From the NCBI RefSeq assembly GCF_002858745.1, contig NZ_PJRO01000013.1:62001-126000 (forward strand): a stretch of 64,000 nucleotides of DNA, in the 5' to 3' direction. The notes beneath the pieces were generated by a model. That model ran no database searches. It saw nothing but the letters and a program-made list of their open reading frames with translations, and was not told where the DNA came from. This DNA comes from Mesorhizobium loti (lineage in GTDB: Bacteria > Pseudomonadota > Alphaproteobacteria > Rhizobiales > Rhizobiaceae). Shown in pieces: positions 42,555-50,744 of the stretch; the first letter of the stretch is position 1, and each line of letters begins with the position of its first letter. The translations under genes were made by a program, and so were the position numbers.

Positions 42555-42994
42555 TACCTGCGGTCCTTTCGGATGACGAGCTTCAGCCCGGACCAGATTT
42601 CATCGATTGCCGCGACCTTGACATCGACAAGGTCGAGCTTGAGCGCTTCGGCGCGTATCACGTCCTCGGTCACATCTGTCGGCACTTTGGACGCCTTTTT
42701 CGGCCACGATACCCAGATCATGCCATCGCGTTTGATCGCGGCCTGCAGCCGACCAAGCGAGCCCTCGACCTCGTCGCGTTGCTTGGTGAAAGCATGCACC
42801 ATATCGCAGCCTGCGTCGGCCTCGATATCCGCCCAGACGGCGAAACGCTTCACCGTGGCAAAGCGGACTGCTTCGCTGAGACGCACCAACTGTTCCGGCA
42901 AGGCCAGGAAGGCGGCATGCATGCCGTCCTTCAGTCCCAGCTTCGCCGCAAGCGGCGTACCGGAATAGCCAGCCGTGGCCAGCGCCGCCGCCAT
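42554..42994 (-). CDS. DUF3052 family protein inside the sdh operon
   Basis: A 146-residue cytoplasmic protein of unknown function. Family marks are GYSGTPLAAKLGLKDGM (near residues 9-25), GMIWVSWPKKASKVPTDVTE (near 90-109), and VKVAAIDEIWSGLKLVIRK (near 125-143). It begins 2 bp after the sdhA stop and its own stop shares a base with the sdhB start, so it is tightly coupled between them. Residues resembling a Rossmann-type fold are possible, but there is no nucleotide loop I can point to. A role in complex II assembly or control is inference. Confidence 0.9.
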   Translation of the reverse strand: MAAALATAGYSGTPLAAKLGLKDGMHAAFLALPEQLVRLSEAVRFATVKRFAVWADIEADAGCDMVHAFTKQRDEVEGSLGRLQAAIKRDGMIWVSWPKKASKVPTDVTEDVIRAEALKLDLVDVKVAAIDEIWSGLKLVIRKDRR

Positions 42995-42996
42995 CG

Positions 42997-44835
42997 TCAG
43001 TACACCCGCGCCTTCGGCGCGATCTTTGCCGGGTCGATGCCACCCTTGTCCAACGGCAGCGTGGTTTCGGTGTGGACGCCGCGATAGGTCAGCGTCACCT
43101 TGCCATCCTCGCTGACTTTCGCCAGCGTGTGCTTGCGCCAGTTGGCATCGTCGCGCGCCGAGAAATCCTCGCGGGCATGAGCGCCTCGGCTCTCCTTGCG
43201 CGCCTCGGCGCCGTAGACGGTGGCGATAGCGTTGGCCATCAGGTTTTCCAGTTCCAGCGTCTCGACCAGGTCCGAATTCCAGATCATCGAACGGTCGAAG
43301 ACCTTGATGTCCTTCAATTCGCCCCAGATCGCCGAGATGCGCCTGCAGCCCTGCTCCAGCGACTCCTGCGTGCGGAACACGGCCGCGTCTTCCTGCATGG
43401 CGCGCTGCATCTTGTCGCGCAGCACGGCAGTCGGCGTGCCGCCATTGGCGTGGCGCAACCGGTCGAAGCGGTCCATGATCTTGTCGAGCGAGCGCGGATT
43501 GGCCGTGGGCACCGCCGAGGTGCGATCGACCACTTGACCGGCACGGATCGCTGCTGCACGGCCGAACACCACCAGGTCGATCAGCGAGTTGGAGCCGAGG
43601 CGGTTGGCGCCATGCACCGAAGCGCAGCCGGCCTCCCCCACGGCCATGAGGCCGGGCGATACACGGTCCGGACTCTTCGCCGTCGGGTTCAGCACCTCAC
43701 CCCAATAATTGGTCGGCACGCCGCCCATATTGTAGTGCACCGTCGGCAGGACGGGGATCGGCTCGCGCGTCACGTCGACGCCGGCAAAGATCTTCGCCGA
43801 TTCCGAAATGCCGGGCAGGCGCTCATGCAGCACGGCCGGATCGAGATGGTCGAGATGCAGGAAGATGTGATCCTTCATCTTGCCGACGCCGCGGCCCTCG
43901 CGGATTTCCAGCGTCATGCAGCGCGAGACGACGTCGCGCGAGGCAAGATCCTTGGCTGAAGGCGCGTAACGCTCCATGAAGCGCTCGCCTTCGGAATTGA
44001 CCAGGTAGCCACCCTCGCCACGCGCGCCTTCGGTGATCAGGCAGCCTGCGCCATAGATGCCGGTCGGATGGAACTGTACGAATTCCATATCCTGCAACGG
44101 CAGGCCGGCACGCACCGCCATGCCGCCGCCGTCGCCTGTACAGGTGTGCGCCGAGGTGGCCGACAGATAGGAGCGACCATAACCACCGGTCGCCAGCACC
44201 ACCATCTTTGCCGAGAAGCGATGAATGGTGCCGTCATCGAGATTCCAGGCGACGACACCGGTACAGGTGCCGTCGTCGTCCATGATCAGGTCGAGCGCAA
44301 AATACTCGATGAAAAACTGCGCATTGTTCTTCAGCGACTGCCCGTAAAGCGTGTGCAGGATAGCGTGGCCGGTGCGGTCGGCTGCGGCACAGGTGCGCTG
44401 CACGGGCGGACCGTCGCCGTAATTCATCATGTGGCCGCCGAACGGGCGCTGATAGATCTTGCCCTCCTCGGTACGCGAGAACGGCACGCCATAATGCTCG
44501 AGTTCGTAGACCGCGGCAGGCGCTTCGCGCACCATGTATTCCATGGCATCGACGTCGCCGAGCCAGTCGGAACCCTTGACGGTATCGTAGAGATGCCACT
44601 GCCAGCTGTCAGGCCCCATGTTCTGCAACGAGGCAGCGATGCCGCCCTGTGCCGCCACAGTGTGCGAGCGGGTCGGGAAGACCTTGGTAATGCAGGCCGT
44701 GCGCAGGCCCTGCTCGGCCATGCCGAGCGTTGCGCGCAGGCCCGCACCGCCGGCGCCGACGATCACCACGTCGAACTTATGGTCCACATAAGTATAGGCG
44801 GAAGCTGTGCTGCCGCTTTTTGCGTCCTTGGCCAA
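42997..44835 (-). CDS. sdhA: Succinate dehydrogenase flavoprotein subunit
   Basis: Catalytic subunit of complex II, oxidising succinate with covalent FAD, 612 residues. The dinucleotide motif VVIVGAGGAGLRATLG (near residues 22-37), the FAD-attachment His in RSHTVAAQGGIAASL (near 52-66), and GALMAVGEAGCAS-type C-terminal FAD block are intact. The start is taken as a TTG at 44835, since GGAGG lies 7 bp upstream and it falls just after the sdhD stop (44840); the in-frame ATG further up would overlap sdhD. TTG may limit translation relative to the other subunits. Confidence 0.93.
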   Translation of the reverse strand: MAKDAKSGSTASAYTYVDHKFDVVIVGAGGAGLRATLGMAEQGLRTACITKVFPTRSHTVAAQGGIAASLQNMGPDSWQWHLYDTVKGSDWLGDVDAMEYMVREAPAAVYELEHYGVPFSRTEEGKIYQRPFGGHMMNYGDGPPVQRTCAAADRTGHAILHTLYGQSLKNNAQFFIEYFALDLIMDDDGTCTGVVAWNLDDGTIHRFSAKMVVLATGGYGRSYLSATSAHTCTGDGGGMAVRAGLPLQDMEFVQFHPTGIYGAGCLITEGARGEGGYLVNSEGERFMERYAPSAKDLASRDVVSRCMTLEIREGRGVGKMKDHIFLHLDHLDPAVLHERLPGISESAKIFAGVDVTREPIPVLPTVHYNMGGVPTNYWGEVLNPTAKSPDRVSPGLMAVGEAGCASVHGANRLGSNSLIDLVVFGRAAAIRAGQVVDRTSAVPTANPRSLDKIMDRFDRLRHANGGTPTAVLRDKMQRAMQEDAAVFRTQESLEQGCRRISAIWGELKDIKVFDRSMIWNSDLVETLELENLMANAIATVYGAEARKESRGAHAREDFSARDDANWRKHTLAKVSEDGKVTLTYRGVHTETTLPLDKGGIDPAKIAPKARVY

Positions 44836-44839
44836 AGCG

Positions 44840-45235
44840 TCAGCCTCCGAATGCCAGCTTGAGCAGGGCGAAGATCGAAACGACGCCAACCGCTATTGTG
44901 AAGAAGGTGTTGAGGATGAGCAGGGCGAGCTTGTTACCCTCGCCGTGGACATAGTCCTCGATGATGACCTGCATGCCGAGCCGCATGTGAAAGAGCCCGG
45001 AAATTAGCACCAGGATCATCACCAGTGCGACCAACGGGTTGGCCAGCGCGGCACGGACTTCCTCGTAAGGCGCGCCATTGGTGGCGATAAGAAAACCGAC
45101 GAAGAAGAGCAGCAGCGGGACGTTGGCGATCGCCGTCAGCCGCTGGCGCCAGAAATGCATGGTACCCTCACGGGCGGAGCCGAGGCCGCGCACCTTGCCG
45201 AGTGGCGTGCGCATGTCGGATTTGCTCGCGCTCAT
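44840..45235 (-). CDS. sdhD: Succinate dehydrogenase membrane anchor subunit
   Basis: Small membrane anchor of complex II, 131 residues with three helices (about 35-52, 65-85 and 105-128). The haem/quinone-site His and Asp are in GLFHMRLGMQVIIEDYVHGE (near 80-99), the SdhD signature. It starts 3 bp after the sdhC stop on the minus strand and is followed by sdhA. The start is ATG 45235. Confidence 0.95.
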   Translation of the reverse strand: MSASKSDMRTPLGKVRGLGSAREGTMHFWRQRLTAIANVPLLLFFVGFLIATNGAPYEEVRAALANPLVALVMILVLISGLFHMRLGMQVIIEDYVHGEGNKLALLILNTFFTIAVGVVSIFALLKLAFGG

Positions 45236-45238
45236 CGC

Positions 45239-45643
45239 TCAGCCTCCCCTGACCATGTAGCCGACAACCCAGATCAGGATCGTCAGGATGACCGAGCCGA
45301 CCAACGTCGCCCAGGCGATTTTCGAGGCAGTGTGTTTTTCAAGCCCGGCGCCGGTGTCCCACACGAAATGGCGGATACCGCCAAGCATGTGATGCATCAG
45401 CGCCCAGGTGTAACCGAGCAGCACAAGCTGGCCGAACCAGGAGCCGAAGATACCGTTGACGAAATCGAAATAGGATTGCGGACCAGCCGCTGCCGTCAAC
45501 CACCAGGCAACCAGAAGCGTGCCGAAATAGAGTGCACCGCCGGTGATGCGGTGCACGATCGACATCGTCATGGTGATCGCCGGCCGGTAGATCGTGAGAT
45601 GCGGCGAAAGCGGTCTGTCGCGGGTGGCTGGTGAGTGGCTCAT
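45239..45643 (-). CDS. sdhC: Succinate dehydrogenase cytochrome b556 subunit
   Basis: Haem-binding anchor of complex II, 134 residues. RPLSPHLTIYRP (residues 10-21) and SIVHRITGGALYFGTLL (near 28-44) are SdhC signatures, and the axial haem His is in LMHHMLGGIRHFVWD (near 82-96). CGGGGAAGCC precedes the ATG at 45643; an in-frame ATG 18 bp upstream lacks it. It is first in the sdh operon sdhC-sdhD-sdhA-DUF3052-sdhB. The 236 bp upstream hold no further gene I can support. Confidence 0.96.
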   Translation of the reverse strand: MSHSPATRDRPLSPHLTIYRPAITMTMSIVHRITGGALYFGTLLVAWWLTAAAGPQSYFDFVNGIFGSWFGQLVLLGYTWALMHHMLGGIRHFVWDTGAGLEKHTASKIAWATLVGSVILTILIWVVGYMVRGG

Positions 45644-45879
45644 GGCTTCCCCGTTCGGCACCCGTCACGGCGATGCAAAACGCGGCATCGACGCTTCGGA
45701 ATGCGACTATGGACAGCGGCGTTCTAAAACGCTTTTTGCACCGCGTCAAAGCCAGAAAATCGTTTCGGAAAAGTCATTTAGTCTGACGAATAGTGGTGCC
45801 ACCGCCTTCAACCGATTGAACTTCCTCGCGGCTGCGAATACCACTACCCGACTGGCCTATCGGATGCTGCCCGAAAGGA

Positions 45880-46383
45880 TCATCGCCTGCAGGCAACTGG
45901 AGTAGCATTGGCCTTCATGACCAGCGCCTCGCGCCCATCGATCACGATTGCGTCATGATCAACGCCGAATCGGCTGTTCTGGCCGGCCGGCACTGCGGGC
46001 ATTTCCTCGTTGACGCCATCCGATCCCAGAACACGGATTGCCGTACCGATGTTCTCGACGGTCATCCTGCCACCGTCGGCACAGTTGTAGGTTGCCATAC
46101 GCGGCTGCGGCGTATCCTTTTCAACCAGCGTGGTCGCGGTTTGCGGATCCGGCGCGGCGGAGGCCGCAGCGGCAACCTGCCCCTGCGCGGTTTTGACGCC
46201 CAAGCCAGTTTTGCCCGGCTGCGAAACACAGGCGGCAAGCGCCAAAAGCGCCATCAGCGCAATTCCAGCAGAAGTGCGCAGCGGTTTTGCGTTCGGAATT
46301 GCGTCGGGGGTTGGAGCGTTTCCGCGCTCCCGCGAAAAGCGCTCCAGGGTGGGCGTCGCCCGGGAAATTCGGCGTAGCGCCAT
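45880..46383 (-). CDS. Putative lipoprotein whose 5' end contains a family A repeat
   Basis: A 167-residue exported protein of unknown function. A lipobox (LALAACVS, Cys52) follows a hydrophobic stretch; the mature part contains a short C-terminal domain with MATYNCADGGRMTVEN, a pattern seen in MliC-like lysozyme-inhibitor lipoproteins. That resemblance is tentative. GGAGG lies 7 bp before the ATG at 46383, giving a signal peptide with an unusually long, basic N-region. Residues about 14-43 are encoded by repeat copy A2 (minus orientation). A shorter start at 46254 after the repeat would leave the N-region without positive charges. Confidence 0.72.
   Translation of the reverse strand: MALRRISRATPTLERFSRERGNAPTPDAIPNAKPLRTSAGIALMALLALAACVSQPGKTGLGVKTAQGQVAAAASAAPDPQTATTLVEKDTPQPRMATYNCADGGRMTVENIGTAIRVLGSDGVNEEMPAVPAGQNSRFGVDHDAIVIDGREALVMKANATPVACRR
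46256..46345 (-). repeat. Intergenic repeat, family A (copy 2)
   Basis: Reads on the minus strand as the family A hairpin (GAGCG...CGCTC region), then AATTCCGAACGCAAAACCG and a CTGGAATTGC end. Unlike the other copies it lacks the CTCTTTGTTTTT stretch after the hairpin and stays open in one reading frame. It lies inside the 5' part of the lipoprotein gene. Confidence 0.75.
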
Positions 46384-46397
46384 ACGAATCCTCCGCT

Positions 46398-46503
46398 AGA
46401 GCGCCGCGCGTCCTTTCGGACGCGCAAGGGTCGCTCTACCACTTTGATTTGGCGCATGATCCTTTCCGAAAATCGATTCCGATTTTCGGAAAGGATCATG
46501 CGC
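46398..46503 (+). repeat. Intergenic palindromic repeat, family B (copy 2)
   Basis: AGAGCGCC...GGTCGCTCT enclosing GCGTCCTTTCGGACGC, then GCGCATGATCCTTTCCGAAAA / TTTTCGGAAAGGATCATGCGC as a nearly perfect long palindrome around ATCGATTCCGAT. This copy is better preserved than 3368-3470. It occupies the 5' side of the divergent gap between the lipoprotein and the next exported protein. Confidence 0.8.
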
Positions 46504-46548
46504 TGCGCCAACCTAGTCGCGATCGTCCCGGCCGATCAAGCCACGATA

Positions 46549-46618
46549 TTAACCATGTTAAGCAAAGCCGCTGCCTGACCTGCTTCGCCCTCTTAACAAA
46601 GGTTAAGAAAAGGTTAAT
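46549..46618. promoter_or_regulatory. Cluster of TTAA boxes (candidate CtrA sites)
   Basis: Five TTAA boxes in 70 bp: 46549, 46558, 46593, 46603 and 46614. The last two form TTAAGAAAAGGTTAAT, matching the CtrA consensus TTAA-N7-TTAAC except for the final base; others are spaced by 5-6 bp. The cluster lies 46-115 bp before the exported protein gene at 46664. CtrA control is inference from spacing. Confidence 0.4.
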
Positions 46619-46663
46619 CCTGCGATTCGAGGAGGCACCCTCGTTTCCGGATGGAGGAGCGCC

Positions 46664-47020
46664 ATGCATCTGACCCGCAGGACTTTCGCAGGTCTCGTAT
46701 TTGCCATCACGACCTTCGGCCAGGCGATGCCTGCGCTTGCATGGTCGAGCCAGCACGATCGTGCCTATGCCGATTCCTTCGGCAACCTCGTCATCGACAG
46801 TGCAACGGGCTACAAACGCATCCTCGTCGGTGAAGGCGCCATGGCGAAGAAAATGGCCGACTACACCAGCGCCGGCCAGCCCAGGGTTCTCTATCTCGAT
46901 CGAACCAACGGCTATGCCGACGGGCGCGACTGCTATCGGCCGCCGGCCTTTGTCAAAGGCCGTTCCTATATGTACGGCCTTGCAGACGGCGAAATGCCGG
47001 AAATCAGTCCCTGCCGTTGA
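46664..47020 (+). CDS. Small exported protein of unknown function
   Basis: A 118-residue protein with a signal peptide (HLTRRTFAGLVFAITTFGQA, cleavage near residue 27 after PALA). The twin arginines in LTRRTF suggest possible Tat export, but the remaining Tat consensus is weak. The mature part has Cys near residues 89 and 117 that could form a disulfide and no recognised domain. GGAGGAG precedes the ATG. Its last 17 bp overlap the end of a convergent GGDEF gene. A cluster of TTAA boxes lies upstream. Confidence 0.75.
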   Translation: MHLTRRTFAGLVFAITTFGQAMPALAWSSQHDRAYADSFGNLVIDSATGYKRILVGEGAMAKKMADYTSAGQPRVLYLDRTNGYADGRDCYRPPAFVKGRSYMYGLADGEMPEISPCR

Positions 47021-48227
47021 AGCCGTTGCCAGCCGGCTTGCCGTTGGGCTTCGCCACGATGGCGATCGGCCCGGAGGCGACGCGGACCTGGTCGCGGCCA
47101 CCTTTCTTCGCGCCATAGAGCGCCTCGTCCGCTCTGCGCATCAGTTCGGAGAGGGTTTCCCCTGGCCTTAGTTCGGCAACGCCGAAGCTTGCCGTACAAC
47201 GATAGGAAAGCGGCAATCCCTTGATCGGCAGGGCACCGAAGGCACTACGCGCGCCTTCTGCGAAAAGCCGCGCAGCGGCAAGATTTGTGCCGGGCAGCAT
47301 CACAGCGAATTCTTCACCGCCGAGGCGCGCGGCAAGATGGCTTTGGCCAGCCGCATCACGCAGGAAACTGGAGAAGGTTTCGATGACACGATCGCCGCAG
47401 GCATGGCCGAAATTGTCGTTGACCAGTTTGAAATGATCGAGGTCGGCAATGACGAGCGACACCGGCAGGCCCTGGCGGGCAACATCGCGCAGCGCAATTT
47501 CGGCATGACGCTTGAACCCGCCGCGGTTGAGCAGGCCGGACAGCGTATCGGTTTCCGACTTCGATGTGGCTTCGGCAAGCACGTCGCGCACCAGGATGAC
47601 CAGAAGCAGCAGCGCGATGGCGATCGCAAACACTGTGCCCAGCGACTGCGAGACCATCGCATAGTTCGTTTGCAGATAGGCTTGCGGATCGGCACCCCAG
47701 CCGCCCAGCGCATGGGCAATCAACGGCTTCGAAGCGAATTGCAACGCACTCGCTGCAAGAACCACCATCAGGATGATATCAAGCTTCTCGCGCCGCTGCC
47801 GTGACGACCAGACAATCCAGAGGCCAATGAGCTGGGCTGCCGCATAGGGGAGCTGGTAGGCCATCATGCGCGGGAAGGAATGCCTGGGAAGGTCCTGCAC
47901 GAAATAGACGATTGCCGAAGTGATCACCAGAAAGGCGATCATAACCTGCCAAGGTGGGGTTATGCCGTATTTATGGGCCAGCCCGACGTTGAAGATGAGT
48001 GTTGCCGCAAGAAACACCGCAAAAGCTGCCACCACGGGTGGCGTCGCGTAATTGAAGGCCGGAATCGAGAATTCGACGACGAAATAGGCCATGCCAACGG
48101 CGTAACCCAGCGCCAGCCAGCGCGCTGCGACGCGGCGCGCGTCATAGGCGGCAACAGTCATGAAAGCCGCCGCCAGCAGGCCAGCGACAAAAAGGTTGAT
48201 CGCCAGGATGAAGTTCGCACCGCTCAT
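47004..48227 (-). CDS. Membrane diguanylate cyclase (GGDEF)
   Basis: A 407-residue c-di-GMP synthase. Six N-terminal hydrophobic segments (about 5-200) form a membrane sensor of unknown type; the GGDEF domain occupies about 235-395 with DTLSGLLNRGGF, VIADLDHFKLVND and the active site ARLGGEEFAVML. The position five residues before GGEEF reads GQSH, so the RxxD inhibitory site is absent and product inhibition is not expected. It converges on and overlaps the 46664 gene by 17 bp. A close paralogue lies upstream at 48338. Confidence 0.93.
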   Translation of the reverse strand: MSGANFILAINLFVAGLLAAAFMTVAAYDARRVAARWLALGYAVGMAYFVVEFSIPAFNYATPPVVAAFAVFLAATLIFNVGLAHKYGITPPWQVMIAFLVITSAIVYFVQDLPRHSFPRMMAYQLPYAAAQLIGLWIVWSSRQRREKLDIILMVVLAASALQFASKPLIAHALGGWGADPQAYLQTNYAMVSQSLGTVFAIAIALLLLVILVRDVLAEATSKSETDTLSGLLNRGGFKRHAEIALRDVARQGLPVSLVIADLDHFKLVNDNFGHACGDRVIETFSSFLRDAAGQSHLAARLGGEEFAVMLPGTNLAAARLFAEGARSAFGALPIKGLPLSYRCTASFGVAELRPGETLSELMRRADEALYGAKKGGRDQVRVASGPIAIVAKPNGKPAGNGFNGRD

Positions 48228-48337
48228 CGCGAGAAATCTATCCGTAGCCTCGGTTCCGGTCGCATCAACTCAATCATTTCAGCAAGATGCAATCGTAGCG
48301 ATGTGAAACGAAGAACAGGTTAACCGAGCGACGGATC

Positions 48338-49537
48338 TCAGCTTGCTGCTGGCAATTCCGTGAACGCAGCCATCGGCTGCCTCTGAAACGATATGCGGAC
48401 GCTGTCGCGTCCGTTCTGCTTTGCCTTGTAGAGCGCTTCGTCGGCACGCAGCATCAAGGGTGCAAGCTCCTCGCCCCCGAAGCGGCCGGCAACGCCGAAA
48501 CTGGCTGTCAGCCTGACACCGGGCGGCACACCTTCAATCGTTTCCGAACAGAAGGCCTCGCGCACTGTCTCGGCGAAGAGACGCCCGGCAACAAGATCGG
48601 TCGACGGCATCAGCACCGCGAATTCCTCGCCGCCGATACGGCCAACGACCGCGCGTGAACCCGCGGCCTGCAGCCGAGCGGCGAAGTCGACAATGACCTG
48701 GTCCCCGACGGCATGACCGAAACGATCGTTGACCGATTTGAAATGATCCAGATCAGCCAGCACCAAAGTCACCGGAACCCCCGTGCGGGCGCTGCGCTCC
48801 AGCACCGACGCGGCTTTTTGCTCGAAGCCGCGTCGGTTGAGCAGCTTCGACAGTGCATCGGTCTCAGACTCGGCCTGCAACTCCTTGATGGTGTCCAGCG
48901 CAACGGCGGTCAGCAGGGTGAGCGCAATCAGCAGCGAGAAGACCATCACCGAAAGACTGGTGGTCAGCCAATAGGGAGAAGTCATGTATGGCGGGCGGCC
49001 GGCGTCGACGCCGCTCAGCAGTGCAACCAGCAGCGGGCGGATGAAAAAGTCCGCAGCCCTGAGACCGGCCATCAGCACGATCATGCGGTCGATCACCGAG
49101 CGCCGATTGGATTGGCGCAGCCGCAGCATGGCGACGATGCATAGCGCGCCCAATCCGTAGTTCACGGAGAACACCCGCCCCGGAAAGTAGGGTTGCATGA
49201 ACAAGAACCAGAGCAAACCACCCATGCCCGCCGTTATGCACACAAGCGACGCCGCCCAGGGAACGCGCACGCCCTGGCGGGTGGTGACAGCCGCCACGAG
49301 CAGCAGAAGCGCCCCGAAGAACAAAAGATTGGAAATCACTTTCGATGTGGCCGGACCTGCGCCGAGATCGAAGGATTGCAATGTGAAGCCAACTGCCACC
49401 GCGAAGTAGCAGATGCACAGCTGCAGCACGTAGCGGTTTTCGCGCCGGAAGGACCACAACACGAAAAATGCCGTCGACAGAACCATCGACAGCACTGGGT
49501 TGAGAAGAGAGATGAAAAGATCCTGACTCACCGCCAC
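48338..49537 (-). CDS. Membrane diguanylate cyclase (GGDEF), paralogue
   Basis: A 399-residue c-di-GMP synthase with the same layout as its neighbour: six hydrophobic segments (about 10-205) and a GGDEF domain with DALSKLLNRRGF, VLADLDHFKSVND and GRIGGEEFAVLM. The inhibitory RxxD is replaced by GSRA. The two proteins share order, length and many motifs, suggesting tandem duplication. The start is a GTG at 49537, with a second GTG two codons later. A 110-bp gap separates it from the copy downstream. Confidence 0.93.
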   Translation of the reverse strand: MAVSQDLFISLLNPVLSMVLSTAFFVLWSFRRENRYVLQLCICYFAVAVGFTLQSFDLGAGPATSKVISNLLFFGALLLLVAAVTTRQGVRVPWAASLVCITAGMGGLLWFLFMQPYFPGRVFSVNYGLGALCIVAMLRLRQSNRRSVIDRMIVLMAGLRAADFFIRPLLVALLSGVDAGRPPYMTSPYWLTTSLSVMVFSLLIALTLLTAVALDTIKELQAESETDALSKLLNRRGFEQKAASVLERSARTGVPVTLVLADLDHFKSVNDRFGHAVGDQVIVDFAARLQAAGSRAVVGRIGGEEFAVLMPSTDLVAGRLFAETVREAFCSETIEGVPPGVRLTASFGVAGRFGGEELAPLMLRADEALYKAKQNGRDSVRISFQRQPMAAFTELPAAS

Positions 49538-49604
49538 GCCCGAATGTTCCCTTCCACACTATCGCGAAGGGACAAACAACGCGTTAAGTGGCCTCCAAAG
49601 GCTG

Positions 49605-50012
49605 TCAGCTCCTGCTTGTCGCGGCCAGTTCCGCAAGGATCTGCATTGCATCCTCCGCACGATCGGCCGGCACGAACAGATGATCGTGGTAGAAGCCCGA
49701 AACCGGATTGACACCCATCCCGGCCGCGGCAAGCCGCGGCAGCACCGCGGCGAGAAAACCGACGGCCGCCAGTGACGAGTGGATGGAAAGCGTGATCATG
49801 CGGCATGGGAAGGTGCCGGAAAGCCCGGCTTGACCGGCGGCCTCCTCGCTGACGATGCAGGTCCAGCCCTCTTTTTCGCCGAACACCATCAGCGGCGGCA
49901 CGCCGTCCGGCAAGCTCTGGTCGAGTGGAAGCGTGACGAAGACGTAGGTGTCCGGCTGCAATTGCGGCCGCATCGAGCCCAGCAGCGTCTTCAGGTCGGT
50001 CTCGCCACTCAT
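49605..50012 (-). CDS. ACT domain-containing protein
   Basis: A 135-residue cytoplasmic protein of the DUF2241/ACT_3 family: VFVTLPLDQSLPDGVPPLMVFGEKEGWTCI-type N-terminal half (given here by its key positions 24-53), then an ACT-like half SLAAVGFLAAVLPRLAAAGM (near 79-98) and VSGFYHDHLFVPADRAEDAM. Such proteins probably bind an amino acid, by family. GAGGAAACC precedes the ATG at 50012. It is divergent from the DoxX gene. Function in this organism is unknown. Confidence 0.85.
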   Translation of the reverse strand: MSGETDLKTLLGSMRPQLQPDTYVFVTLPLDQSLPDGVPPLMVFGEKEGWTCIVSEEAAGQAGLSGTFPCRMITLSIHSSLAAVGFLAAVLPRLAAAGMGVNPVSGFYHDHLFVPADRAEDAMQILAELAATSRS

Positions 50013-50149
50013 GGTTTCCTCGCAGGTTGGTTCGGCGGCAAAAAGTTGCGGCTCCGTGTCGGGTTTGTGCTGGCTCGTCCGTCCTAGACGTAACTTCGCA
50101 GGTGGCCGCGGACAACTCCAGGCCCACGAAGCAACCGGAGGGAATAACC

Positions 50150-50578
50150 GTGTCCAATATCTCGCAGATGAACACATCGAACACCGAAACCGTCTCGACC
50201 CGCGCCTTGTGGGCTGGCCGCATCATGAGCGGTGTTGTCATCCTCTTCATGATCTTCGACGGTGTCATCAAATTGCCGCCGCTCGACGTCGTCACGCAGA
50301 CTATGGCCGACCTCGGCTGGCCCGCCGATATCGGTACCGCGCGCCTACTCGGCATCATCGGCCTCATTTCCACAGCGCTCTATGCCCTGCCGCGCACGTC
50401 TGTCCTGGGCGCAATCCTGCTCACCGCCTATTTCGGCGGTGCAATCGCCACACAGGTCAGGATCGGCAATCCGCTGTTCTCGCACACCTTCTTCGGCATC
50501 TATCTCGGGCTGCTGTTGTGGGGTGGGCTGTGGCTGCGCGACCAGCGGCTGCGAGCGCTGCTGCTGCTCTCCCGTTAG
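50150..50578 (+). CDS. DoxX family membrane protein
   Basis: A 142-residue membrane protein with four helices (about 22-42, 60-80, 85-105 and 115-133) and the DoxX/DUF4267 pattern RIMSGVVILFMIFDGVIKL near the N-terminus. The start is a GTG at 50150 because GGAGGG lies 6 bp before it; later ATGs lack such a site. The stop TAG is part of repeat copy A3. DoxX proteins link to thiol redox and membrane oxidoreductases in other bacteria; the role here is unknown. It is divergent from the ACT gene. Confidence 0.82.
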   Translation: MSNISQMNTSNTETVSTRALWAGRIMSGVVILFMIFDGVIKLPPLDVVTQTMADLGWPADIGTARLLGIIGLISTALYALPRTSVLGAILLTAYFGGAIATQVRIGNPLFSHTFFGIYLGLLLWGGLWLRDQRLRALLLLSR

Positions 50579-50667
50579 AGCGTTTCCGCTCTTCGCAGAA
50601 ACACGCTATCTCTTTGTTTTTACGCAACTCCGAACGTAAAACTGCACATTTTTGTTGGAATGGCTCC
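50577..50667 (+). repeat. Intergenic repeat, family A (copy 3)
   Basis: Hairpin AGAGCGTTTCCGCT / AGAAACACGCT (degraded), then ATCTCTTTGTTTTTACGCAA and the tail CTGCACATTTTTGTTGGAAT. Its first bases supply the DoxX stop codon. It sits where a transcription terminator of DoxX would be. Confidence 0.8.
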
Positions 50668-50744
50668 AGCGATCGTTTGGATCGAATCGAATGCTGGAAC
50701 GTTGGGATCAGGCGGGCGGCATGTCGCTTTCGAAAGGAACGATC

